Assembly (NCBI GenBank): GCA_026398715.1
Contig: JAPLSI010000261.1
Coordinates: forward strand, 1 to 12,307
Direction of reading: 5' to 3'
Source of the DNA: Gammaproteobacteria bacterium
Lineage (GTDB): Bacteria; Pseudomonadota; Gammaproteobacteria; Xanthomonadales; Xanthomonadaceae
DNA length: 12,307 nucleotides
Part shown: piece by piece, positions 7,160 through 12,307 of the stretch
How the letters are laid out: every line of letters starts with the position of its first letter
Position numbering within the stretch: position 1 is the stretch's first letter
The notes under the pieces: model-generated
Seen by the model: only the letters and a program-made list of their open reading frames with translations
Database searches by the model: none
Told to the model about the DNA's origin: nothing
Made by a program: the position numbers and the translations under genes

Positions 7160-8521
7160 ATGGCCGAGGCCGTCCGCCAAGACAAGACCGCGCGCCAGCT
7201 CCGGCTCTTGTCCGATGCGCTGGACACCGGGCGCCTGGGTCCCGTGCGGCGCATGGTCAACACCTTGTCGCCTGCCGAAATCGGCAACCTGCTCGAGTCG
7301 CTGCCACCGGGCAAGCGCAACGTCGTGTGGGGACTGGTGGACGCCGAGGACGACGGCGAGGTGCTGGTGCACGTCGGCGAGGACGTGCGCGAAAGCCTGC
7401 TCGCCGAGATGGACACCGATGAAATCGTCGCCGCCGTCGAAGACCTCGACATCGACGACCTCGCGGACCTGATCGAGGACCTGCCCGACACCGTCATCGA
7501 CGAAGTGCTGAAGTCGATGGACCGCGAGAACCGCGAGCGCCTCGAACAAGCCCTGTCCTACCCGGAAGACAGCGCCGGGCGATTGATGAATCCCGACGTC
7601 ATCACGGTGCGCGCCGACGTCACCGTGGACGTGGTGCTGCGCTACCTGCGCCTGCGCGGCGAAATGCCGGACCACACCGACCACCTGTTCGTGGTCAGCC
7701 GCCGGCACCAGTACCTCGGTCGTGTCGCGACCAATGCGCTGCTGACCCACGACCCGTCAACCCCGATCAACGAACTGATCGACGACGAGCAACCGGCCAT
7801 CCCGGTGGACACGTCCGACAACGTGGTCGCCACGCAGTTCTCCGACTACGACTGGGTGTCGGCGCCGGTGGTGGACGAGAACAACATCCTGCTCGGCCGC
7901 ATCACCATCGATGACGTGGTGGACATCATCCGCGACCGCGCCGAGCACCAGGCGCTGAGCGCCGCCGGCCTCGACGAAGACGAGGACATGTTCAGCCCCG
8001 TGCCGCGCGCTGCGCGACGTCGCGCCCTGTGGCTGGGCATCAACCTGATGACGGCGTTCCTGGCGTCGTGGGTGATCGGACGTTTCGAAGGCGCGCTGGA
8101 ACAAGTGGTCGCGTTGGCCGTGCTGATGCCGATCGTCGCCAGCATGGGTGGCGTGGCCGGTACGCAGGTGCTGACCCTGATGGTGCGCGGTCTCGCGCTG
8201 GGCCAGGTGGGCGTGGGCAACCTGCGCGCCTTGCTGGCCAAGGAAGTGCTGGTGGGCATCCTCAACGGCGCGATCTGGGCCGTCGTGGTCGGCGTGGTGT
8301 CGGGCCTGTGGTTCCAGGACATGAAGCTGGGCCTGGTGATCGCACTGGCCATGCTGATCAACCTGGTCAACGCGGCGCTGGCGGGCGTGCTGGTGCCGCT
8401 AACGCTCCGCCGCATGAACATCGATCCCGCGCTCGCCGGCGGCGTCGTGCTCACGACCTTCACCGACGTAGTCGGGTTCCTGTCCTTCCTGGGACTCGGG
8501 ACGATTATCCTGCTGAAGTAA
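7160..8521 (+). CDS. mgtE: Magnesium channel/transporter MgtE
   Basis: Inner-membrane homodimeric Mg2+ channel gated by cytosolic Mg2+. It has 453 residues, typical of MgtE. The N-terminal superhelical MgtE_N domain (about 1-125) is rich in acidic residues (DTDEIVAAVEDLDIDDLADLIEDLP). A CBS-domain pair follows (about 130-255, starting near YPEDSAGRLMNPDVITV and ending VDENNILLGRITIDDVVDII). After a connecting helix with RAARRRALWLG come five transmembrane helices (about 289-453). Pore-region motifs are PIVASMGGVAGTQ and GGVVLTTFTDVVGF; the Asp at about residue 436 corresponds to the pore Asp of the Thermus protein. GGAG 6 bases before the ATG supports the start. It is in the xanthomonad position after the PTS genes, possibly with its own promoter. 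The last 17 bases overlap the convergent downstream gene. Confidence 0.97.
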   Translation: MAEAVRQDKTARQLRLLSDALDTGRLGPVRRMVNTLSPAEIGNLLESLPPGKRNVVWGLVDAEDDGEVLVHVGEDVRESLLAEMDTDEIVAAVEDLDIDDLADLIEDLPDTVIDEVLKSMDRENRERLEQALSYPEDSAGRLMNPDVITVRADVTVDVVLRYLRLRGEMPDHTDHLFVVSRRHQYLGRVATNALLTHDPSTPINELIDDEQPAIPVDTSDNVVATQFSDYDWVSAPVVDENNILLGRITIDDVVDIIRDRAEHQALSAAGLDEDEDMFSPVPRAARRRALWLGINLMTAFLASWVIGRFEGALEQVVALAVLMPIVASMGGVAGTQVLTLMVRGLALGQVGVGNLRALLAKEVLVGILNGAIWAVVVGVVSGLWFQDMKLGLVIALAMLINLVNAALAGVLVPLTLRRMNIDPALAGGVVLTTFTDVVGFLSFLGLGTIILLK

Positions 8522-8924
8522 ACCGCCGCGCCGCGCCGCGGTCCACGATCCAGGCCACGGCAATTCCCGCGCCGGTGGCCGCGATCATCGACCAAGGCAA
8601 CTGCGGAACCTCTATGTGCACACGCTGCACCACCAGCGCGATCGCCGGCTGCATATAGACCAGGCCGACCACACCCACGCCGAGCAGCAGCAAGGTCATG
8701 AGCCAGTCTTCGATGCTGGTCTTTTCTTCGGCCATCAGGATGCGCTTGGCGATTCGCGCGGCGAAGTCGGCCGGCAATTGCAGCGCGGTCGGGCGATTCA
8801 ATGCGCGGATCACCAGGCGATGCTGGTCGAGTTCCGGGTCGACGCCTGCGGGCTGTCCGAGCCTCTCGGCCTGTTCGGCGGCGGCTTGCAGTCGCATCTC
8901 GCGATCGATGTCTTCAGGTTTCAT
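8505..8924 (-). CDS. Putative anti-sigma factor: two-TM membrane protein of an ECF sigma operon
   Basis: I do not recognise the family. The product is 139 residues. Residues 1-70 are predicted cytosolic, with helix-forming segments including a charged, Ala/Gln-rich stretch (MRLQAAAEQAERLG) and LPADFAARIAKRIL. There are two hydrophobic segments, about 75-95 (LMTLLLLGVGVVGLVYMQ) and 111-127 (WSMIAATGAGIAVAWIV), and a short basic C-terminus. It has no cysteine, so it lacks the zinc-binding HxxxCxxC motif of many anti-sigma factors. The anti-sigma role is inferred only from position: its ATG overlaps the sigma-factor stop (TCAT on the + strand, 8921-8924), an arrangement typical of sigma/anti-sigma pairs, and from the cytosolic-head-plus-membrane layout. 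Its 3' end overlaps mgtE by 17 bases in a tail-to-tail arrangement. Confidence 0.7.
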   Translation of the reverse strand: MKPEDIDREMRLQAAAEQAERLGQPAGVDPELDQHRLVIRALNRPTALQLPADFAARIAKRILMAEEKTSIEDWLMTLLLLGVGVVGLVYMQPAIALVVQRVHIEVPQLPWSMIAATGAGIAVAWIVDRGAARRFTSAG

Positions 8925-9487
8925 GCGGCTACTCCCATGCGTACTTCGAGCAACTGCCGGAGCCGGCTGCGCGCCCGGAACAGGTAATTCTTAACGGTGC
9001 CCTCGGGCAGGCCAGTCACGCTGGCGATGTCGCCGATCGGCATTTCCTCAAGGTGGTACAGCGTGACCAGCGTGCGCTGGATGGCGGGCAATTTTTCAAT
9101 CGCATCCCCCAGCAAGCCCATCAGTTCGTTGTCGGCGCAGGCCGCTTCCAGGTCGAAGCCATCACTCACGCCTTCCCAGGCCGGGCCGCCTTCGTCATCC
9201 GCAGAAGGCTCGACCATCGGCAGCTTTTTCTTCTGAAGGTGCCGGGTGGCAACCGAGAAGGCCACGCGACCGATCCAGGTGGATAGGGCGCTTTCGAAGC
9301 GATACTGGTTGAGGCGCTCGTGCACCCGGAAGAAGACGTCCTGGCACAGCTCGCGGGCATCCTCGGGGTGCTGCACCATCCGGTACACCAGGTGCCAGAC
9401 CAGCTTCTGGTGGCGCGCAACCAGGCGCTCGAACGCGCCGGGCTTTCGCGCCAATACCGCCGACACCAGTTCCTGGTCTTCGCTCAT
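8921..9487 (-). CDS. ECF-type (group 4) RNA polymerase sigma factor
   Basis: Alternative sigma factor expected to be held inactive by the membrane protein encoded after it. The product from the ATG at 9487 is 188 residues, a normal ECF size. Region 2 spans about 15-88: GAFERLVARHQKLVWHLVYR, DARELCQDVFFRVHERL (core-binding and -10 recognition) and STWIGRVAFSVATRHLQKKK. An acidic linker (about 95-125) leads to region 4 (about 129-180), with AIEKLPAIQRTLVTLYHLEE and the helix-turn-helix MPIGDIASVTGLPEGTVKNYLFRARSRL, which reads the -35 element. The frame is open upstream to an ATG at 9574, but that extension lacks sigma homology and would cover the promoter region, so 9487 is preferred. There is no Shine-Dalgarno sequence. 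A matching bipartite promoter motif ends 3 bases before the ATG, suggesting a leaderless mRNA. Confidence 0.93.
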   Translation of the reverse strand: MSEDQELVSAVLARKPGAFERLVARHQKLVWHLVYRMVQHPEDARELCQDVFFRVHERLNQYRFESALSTWIGRVAFSVATRHLQKKKLPMVEPSADDEGGPAWEGVSDGFDLEAACADNELMGLLGDAIEKLPAIQRTLVTLYHLEEMPIGDIASVTGLPEGTVKNYLFRARSRLRQLLEVRMGVAA

Positions 9488-9490
9488 GCC

Positions 9491-9522
9491 CGATGGATAC
9501 CTGCCGGGGCCGATTGGTTGCA
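9491..9522 (-). promoter_or_regulatory. Candidate autoregulated ECF promoter of the sigma-factor gene
   Basis: Read on the - strand, TGCAACC (9522 to 9516) is followed after exactly 18 bases by TCCATCG (9497 to 9491). The AAC-containing first block resembles the -35 elements of many ECF promoters. The same pair with the same spacing occurs on the opposite strand in front of the divergent gene. TCCATCG ends 3 bases before the sigma ATG. Confidence 0.6.
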
Positions 9523-9544
9523 GGTTAGTCCGAATGAAATTGGA

Positions 9545-9576
9545 TGCAACCGGATTCGCCCTGGCCCTGTCCATCG
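9545..9576 (+). promoter_or_regulatory. Candidate ECF promoter of the divergent small membrane-protein gene
   Basis: TGCAACC (9545-9551), 18 bases, then TCCATCG (9570-9576): the same bipartite motif as in front of the sigma gene, in the opposite orientation. With usual ECF geometry transcription would begin near 9582, giving a leader of about 37 bases that contains GGAG at 9609-9612, 7 bases before the ATG at 9620. Confidence 0.6.
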
Positions 9577-9619
9577 TCGTGACCGGGCCGAACGTGCCCG
9601 ACCCACCCGGAGAACTTCC

Positions 9620-9946
9620 ATGGATTTCGCCCTGCTCGTCCCCATCGTGGCCATTCTGGCCGTCGTCATGGCCATCAAGATCATCGTGGACTCGCGCTTG
9701 CGCCGCCGCCTGGCCGAGACCAATGCGTCCGAAGACCTCATCAAGTCGATGCTGGTGGCCGACGAACAGTCTCGCCGCCTGTCAGCCCTCAAGTGGGGCC
9801 TGGTGCTGACCCTGATGGGCCTGGCCTTCGGCCTGATCAGCGCACTGGGCCTGGAGTCGGACAATCCCGGCACCTGGGGCCTGCTGATCGGTACCGCTGG
9901 CGTCGGCATGCTCGCCTACCACTTCATCGCCAGCCGAACCCCCTGA
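9620..9946 (+). CDS. Small three-TM membrane protein of unknown function, partner of the ECF sigma module
   Basis: I do not recognise this with certainty; it loosely resembles small DUF6249-type membrane proteins, an impression I cannot test here. The 108 residues contain a first hydrophobic segment at about 3-23 (FALLVPIVAILAVVMAIKII), a basic stretch (DSRLRRRL), a charged cytosolic linker of about 30 residues (ASEDLIKSMLVADEQSRRL), and two more hydrophobic segments at about 59-78 and 86-104. There is no signal peptidase site, cysteine or catalytic motif. GGAG 7 bases before the ATG supports the start. The frame is open upstream to 9320, but that part is antisense to the sigma gene and is ignored. 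Sharing a bipartite promoter motif with the divergent sigma gene, it is a likely target of that sigma factor. Confidence 0.85.
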   Translation: MDFALLVPIVAILAVVMAIKIIVDSRLRRRLAETNASEDLIKSMLVADEQSRRLSALKWGLVLTLMGLAFGLISALGLESDNPGTWGLLIGTAGVGMLAYHFIASRTP

Positions 9947-9959
9947 CCGTACGACGGTC
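9945..9959. terminator. Short hairpin between convergent genes, possible bidirectional terminator
   Basis: GACCGT (9945-9950) and ACGGTC (9954-9959) form a perfect 6-bp stem with an ACG loop. It starts within the stop codon of the small membrane gene and lies 6 bases beyond the tsaB stop. The sequence is symmetric, so it would form in either transcript. No T-tract follows on either strand, so intrinsic termination is uncertain. Confidence 0.35.
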
Positions 9960-9965
9960 CCGGGT

Positions 9966-10694
9966 TCAGCGCAGGGATCGCGCTGTCGCTTGCTCGATGA
10001 GCGTCAGCGCCACCTTGTCGCGGAGATAGGCCGGTTCCAGCAAGTCGGCGCGGATGCCCTGCCCCCGGGCAAGCATCCGCGCGCCGAGCCGGGCGATGTC
10101 ACCGGCATGCGGCAAAGCCAGCGCATCGCACAGGCGCAAGCGTGGGCCGAGGGCCGCGACCAGTGCCTGCCCGGCGGCCGCAAAGCCGCTGCCGACACCC
10201 TGCAGGTTCTGCAGTTCGTCCGCGATCCGGGGATCTGCCGGCGTCGCCATCCATTCGTCGCTGACGGCGACCACCATCTCCTCTGGATCGTGCCGGAACA
10301 AGCCCAGGTACAACTCGCCCATGCGCGCGTCGATGGCGGCGAGGATCGTTGGCGCCTGGTCGCCGGCGTAACCGGTTTCGATCGGCGGTGACTGCAGGGC
10401 AAGTGCGGCCAGCGTCGAAACAGGAAGCACGGGCTTGTCCAATGCCAGCGCCATGCCTTGTACCAGCGCGATCGCAAGACGCACGCCGGTAAACGCGCCG
10501 GGACCACGGCCCACGGCAATCGCATCGAGCTGCCTGCGCGTGATGCCTGCGTCGGCAAGCAACTCGTCGCACCATGGCAATACCAGGTCGGTGTGCCTGC
10601 GCGGCGCGATCTCGTGCCGCTCGCGGACTTCACCGGCAACCCACAGCGCGACCGAACATGCTTCGGTACTGGTTTCGATTGCAAGTATCTTCAT
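9966..10694 (-). CDS. tsaB: tRNA t6A37 threonylcarbamoyladenosine biosynthesis protein TsaB
   Basis: Non-catalytic ASKHA-fold partner of TsaD in the TsaD-TsaB-TsaE complex that makes N6-threonylcarbamoyladenosine at A37 of ANN-decoding tRNAs; cytosolic and normally essential. The product is 242 residues (E. coli 231). Recognisable parts are the N-terminal strand-loop MKILAIETSTEACSVAL and GRGPGAFTGVRLAI at about 62-75. PVSTLAALAL, AAIDARMGELYLGLF and the C-terminal LEPAYLRD motif follow. The ATG at 10694 overlaps the stop of the upstream helicase gene (ATGA), so the two are translationally coupled. The longer open frame to 10865 is the helicase in another frame and is not used. Adjacency of yoaA and tsaB is also seen in E. 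coli. Confidence 0.96.
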   Translation of the reverse strand: MKILAIETSTEACSVALWVAGEVRERHEIAPRRHTDLVLPWCDELLADAGITRRQLDAIAVGRGPGAFTGVRLAIALVQGMALALDKPVLPVSTLAALALQSPPIETGYAGDQAPTILAAIDARMGELYLGLFRHDPEEMVVAVSDEWMATPADPRIADELQNLQGVGSGFAAAGQALVAALGPRLRLCDALALPHAGDIARLGARMLARGQGIRADLLEPAYLRDKVALTLIEQATARSLR

Positions 10695-12307
10695 CGCCAG
10701 TCCTGTGCGAATTCCCATTCGGCGTCCGGGTCGGCCAGCGCCTCGGGCGAAGGTTCGATGCCGAAGAAACGTTGCACGTCGCCCAGCACGCGCGTACGCG
10801 GAAACGGCGGCAGGCTGTCGAGGAACAAGCGGCCGTAACTCTTGCCGACCAGGCGCGGATCGCACAGCACCAGCACGCCACGATCTTCGAAGGTGCGGAT
10901 CAACCGGCCTGCGCCCTGCTTGAGCGATATCACCGCCTGCGGCAATTGTTCGTCACGGAAGGGGTTGCCGCCGGCGCGGCGCACGGCTTCCAGCCGCGCC
11001 TCCAGCACCGGGTCGTCGGGCGCGGCGAACGGCAGGCGGTCTATCACCACCACCGACAGCGCATCACCCGCCACGTCCACGCCTTCCCAGAAACTTGCGG
11101 CGCCCAACAGCACGCCGTTGCCCGATTCGCGGAATTGTTCAAGCAATACATTGCGCGGCGCGCTGCCCTGCACGAACAAGGGCCAGGGGCCGTTGCGCAG
11201 CGCATCGGCCGCTTCACGCAGCGCGCGGTGCGAGGTGAACAACAGGAAGGCCCTGCCCTGCGATGCGGCCAGCACCGGCCGCACGACATCGATCAATGCC
11301 GTGCCATAACCGCGTGCATTGGGTTCTGGCAGGCCGCGCGGCAGGTAACACAATGCCTGCTGCTGCCAGTCGAACGGGCTGGCCTGCAGCAACTGGCGTG
11401 GATTCTCGAGGCCGAGCCGCGTGGCGATATGCGAGAAATCGGAATTCACCGCCAGCGTGGCCGAAGTGAATATCCATGCGGCGCGCGATTGTTCGCGGTA
11501 GTCGCGCAAGGGACCGGACACATCCAGCGGCGTGCGTTGCAGGGTGAAGCCGCGCTGGGTGAGTTCGTACCAGCGCACGTCATCGTCCAGCGACTGGCCG
11601 TCGCGCCAGCGGCGCAAGCGCGTCAATGCCGCGTCGGCGCGATCGGCGCAGGCGGCAAAGCCCGGCGACGTCTCGGTCAGCGGCGCAAGGCCTGCGCACA
11701 GTTCGGCCAACGCCACGTCAAGCGCGGCCAATGCCGCCGATGCGCCAGCATGCGTGGCCACGCGCGCGGCGCTGCCGCGCTGCGGGAAATCATTCATGGC
11801 CAGGCGCAATTCGCGCACGGCGTGTTCCAGCGATCGAACCGGTTGCTGCACCGTGGCCAGCGCACCGGGCGTGGCGGCGGTTTCGCCCAACGCATCGCGG
11901 GCCAGGTCGAGCAATTGGCGTGCGCCCACGCCTTCGCCGAAGAATTGCGCGGCAAGCTCGGGCAACTGGTGCGCTTCGTCCAGCACGAACGCCGCCGCGC
12001 CAGGCAGGATTTCGCCGAAGCCTTCTCGCTTGATGGCAAGGTCGGCCAGCAACAGGTGGTGGTTTACCACGACCAGGTCGGCCGCCTGGGCTTCGCCGCG
12101 CGCCTTGACCACGAAGCAGTCCGCCCAGAACGGGCATTCACTGCCCAGGCAGTTGTCCGCCGTGGACGTGACCTGCGGCAGCAACGGACTGTCGTCGGGC
12201 AGTTCCGGCAATTCAGCCAGGTCGCCGCGTTGCGTGCGGCCGCTCCAGGCGACCACGCGCTGGAACGATGCCACCACGTCACGGCTTGCGAAGCGCTCGC
12301 CCTTGGC
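10691..12307 (-). CDS. yoaA: YoaA/DinG-family iron-sulfur ATP-dependent DNA helicase (5' end outside the window)
   Basis: XPD-like superfamily 2 helicase; in E. coli YoaA works with the clamp-loader chi subunit in DNA-damage tolerance. The last 538 residues are visible, and the frame is open to the window edge, so about 100-150 residues including Walker A are missing. Three cysteines of the Fe-S domain appear in NCLGSECPFWADCF (visible residues 53, 58, 64); the first cluster Cys should lie just beyond the edge. Next come DLVVVNHHLLLADL and Walker B VLDEAHQLPE. The second motor domain follows: IFTSATL, LLFTSHRALREAADAL, GAASFWEGVDVAGDALSVVVIDRLPF, and motif VI QGAGRLIRTFEDRGVLVLCDPRLVGKSYG. 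YoaA is preferred over DinG because of this C-terminal pattern and the adjacent tsaB. Confidence 0.93.
   Translation of the reverse strand, partial: AKGERFASRDVVASFQRVVAWSGRTQRGDLAELPELPDDSPLLPQVTSTADNCLGSECPFWADCFVVKARGEAQAADLVVVNHHLLLADLAIKREGFGEILPGAAAFVLDEAHQLPELAAQFFGEGVGARQLLDLARDALGETAATPGALATVQQPVRSLEHAVRELRLAMNDFPQRGSAARVATHAGASAALAALDVALAELCAGLAPLTETSPGFAACADRADAALTRLRRWRDGQSLDDDVRWYELTQRGFTLQRTPLDVSGPLRDYREQSRAAWIFTSATLAVNSDFSHIATRLGLENPRQLLQASPFDWQQQALCYLPRGLPEPNARGYGTALIDVVRPVLAASQGRAFLLFTSHRALREAADALRNGPWPLFVQGSAPRNVLLEQFRESGNGVLLGAASFWEGVDVAGDALSVVVIDRLPFAAPDDPVLEARLEAVRRAGGNPFRDEQLPQAVISLKQGAGRLIRTFEDRGVLVLCDPRLVGKSYGRLFLDSLPPFPRTRVLGDVQRFFGIEPSPEALADPDAEWEFAQDWR

Larger units (their letters stand above)
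9491..9576. repeat. 86-bp mirror-symmetric inverted repeat in the divergent intergenic region
   Basis: The order is CGATGGA - 18 bases - GGTTGCA - 22 bases - TGCAACC - 18 bases - TCCATCG, centred near 9533.5. The four 7-base blocks form perfect inverted matches at equal distances, while the intervening bases are not symmetric. This fits two divergent copies of one bipartite promoter. An operator for a dimeric regulator is the alternative reading. Confidence 0.85.

Noticed and set aside
8134..8176. MgtE pore-region motif MGGVAGTQ instead of MGGNAGTQ as a possible defect
   Set aside because: A hydrophobic residue at this position is, as I recall, common in gammaproteobacterial MgtE proteins, and the rest of the pore, including the Asp of TDVVGF, is intact.
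9488..9574. N-terminal extension of the sigma factor from the ATG at 9574
   Set aside because: The extra 29 residues lack sigma homology and would span both copies of the divergent promoter motif. The MSEDQELV start matches usual ECF N-termini.

Overview
The window is a compact, very GC-rich chromosomal segment (about two thirds G+C by eye) from a gammaproteobacterium, most likely of the Xanthomonadaceae/Lysobacterales (Lysobacter, Luteimonas, Arenimonas or similar). The main clue is the order kdsD-kdsC-lptC-lptA-lptB-rpoN-hpf-hprK-rapZ-HPr-mgtE. This is the enterobacterial lpt-rpoN-PTS(Ntr) cluster, but with HPr kinase/phosphorylase (hprK) where E. coli has ptsN, and with a MgtE magnesium channel at the end, as in xanthomonads. 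I see no phage, IS, CRISPR, tRNA or rRNA sequence, and no gene-free stretch longer than about 130 bases.

Region 1 (2-3027, + strand) is envelope biogenesis. KdsD (5' end cut off) and KdsC make 3-deoxy-D-manno-octulosonate for the LPS core. LptC, LptA and LptB are the inner-membrane anchor, periplasmic bridge and ATPase of the LPS export machine. Genes overlap or lie a few bases apart, so they are probably cotranscribed and translationally coupled. Region 2 (3064-8521, + strand) holds the sigma-54 factor RpoN, the ribosome hibernation factor HPF, HprK, the nucleotide-binding regulator RapZ, an HPr-like protein and MgtE. HprK is predicted to phosphorylate Ser46 of the HPr. No Enzyme I or EIIA gene is present in the cluster, and the HPr has Gln instead of the conserved Arg at position 17 beside the active-site His15. 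The phospho-relay here looks eroded towards a Ser46-only signalling protein.

Region 3 (8505-9946) is a small accessory module. An ECF sigma factor gene overlaps a gene for a two-TM protein in the position of an anti-sigma factor (- strand). A small three-TM protein of unknown function is transcribed divergently (+ strand). The 132-bp divergent gap contains the same bipartite motif, TGCAACC-N18-TCCATCG, once on each strand, each copy pointing at its own gene. This looks like a pair of matched ECF promoters, and the spacing suggests that the sigma mRNA is leaderless or nearly so.

Region 4 (9966-12307, - strand) is a housekeeping pair: a YoaA/DinG-type iron-sulfur DNA helicase (5' end outside the window) overlapping tsaB of the tRNA t6A pathway, the same neighbours as in E. 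coli. A short hairpin separates it from the convergent small membrane gene.

The two strongest observations are the HPr Arg17-to-Gln change together with the missing Enzyme I and EIIA genes, and the mirror-image bipartite promoters of the sigma module.
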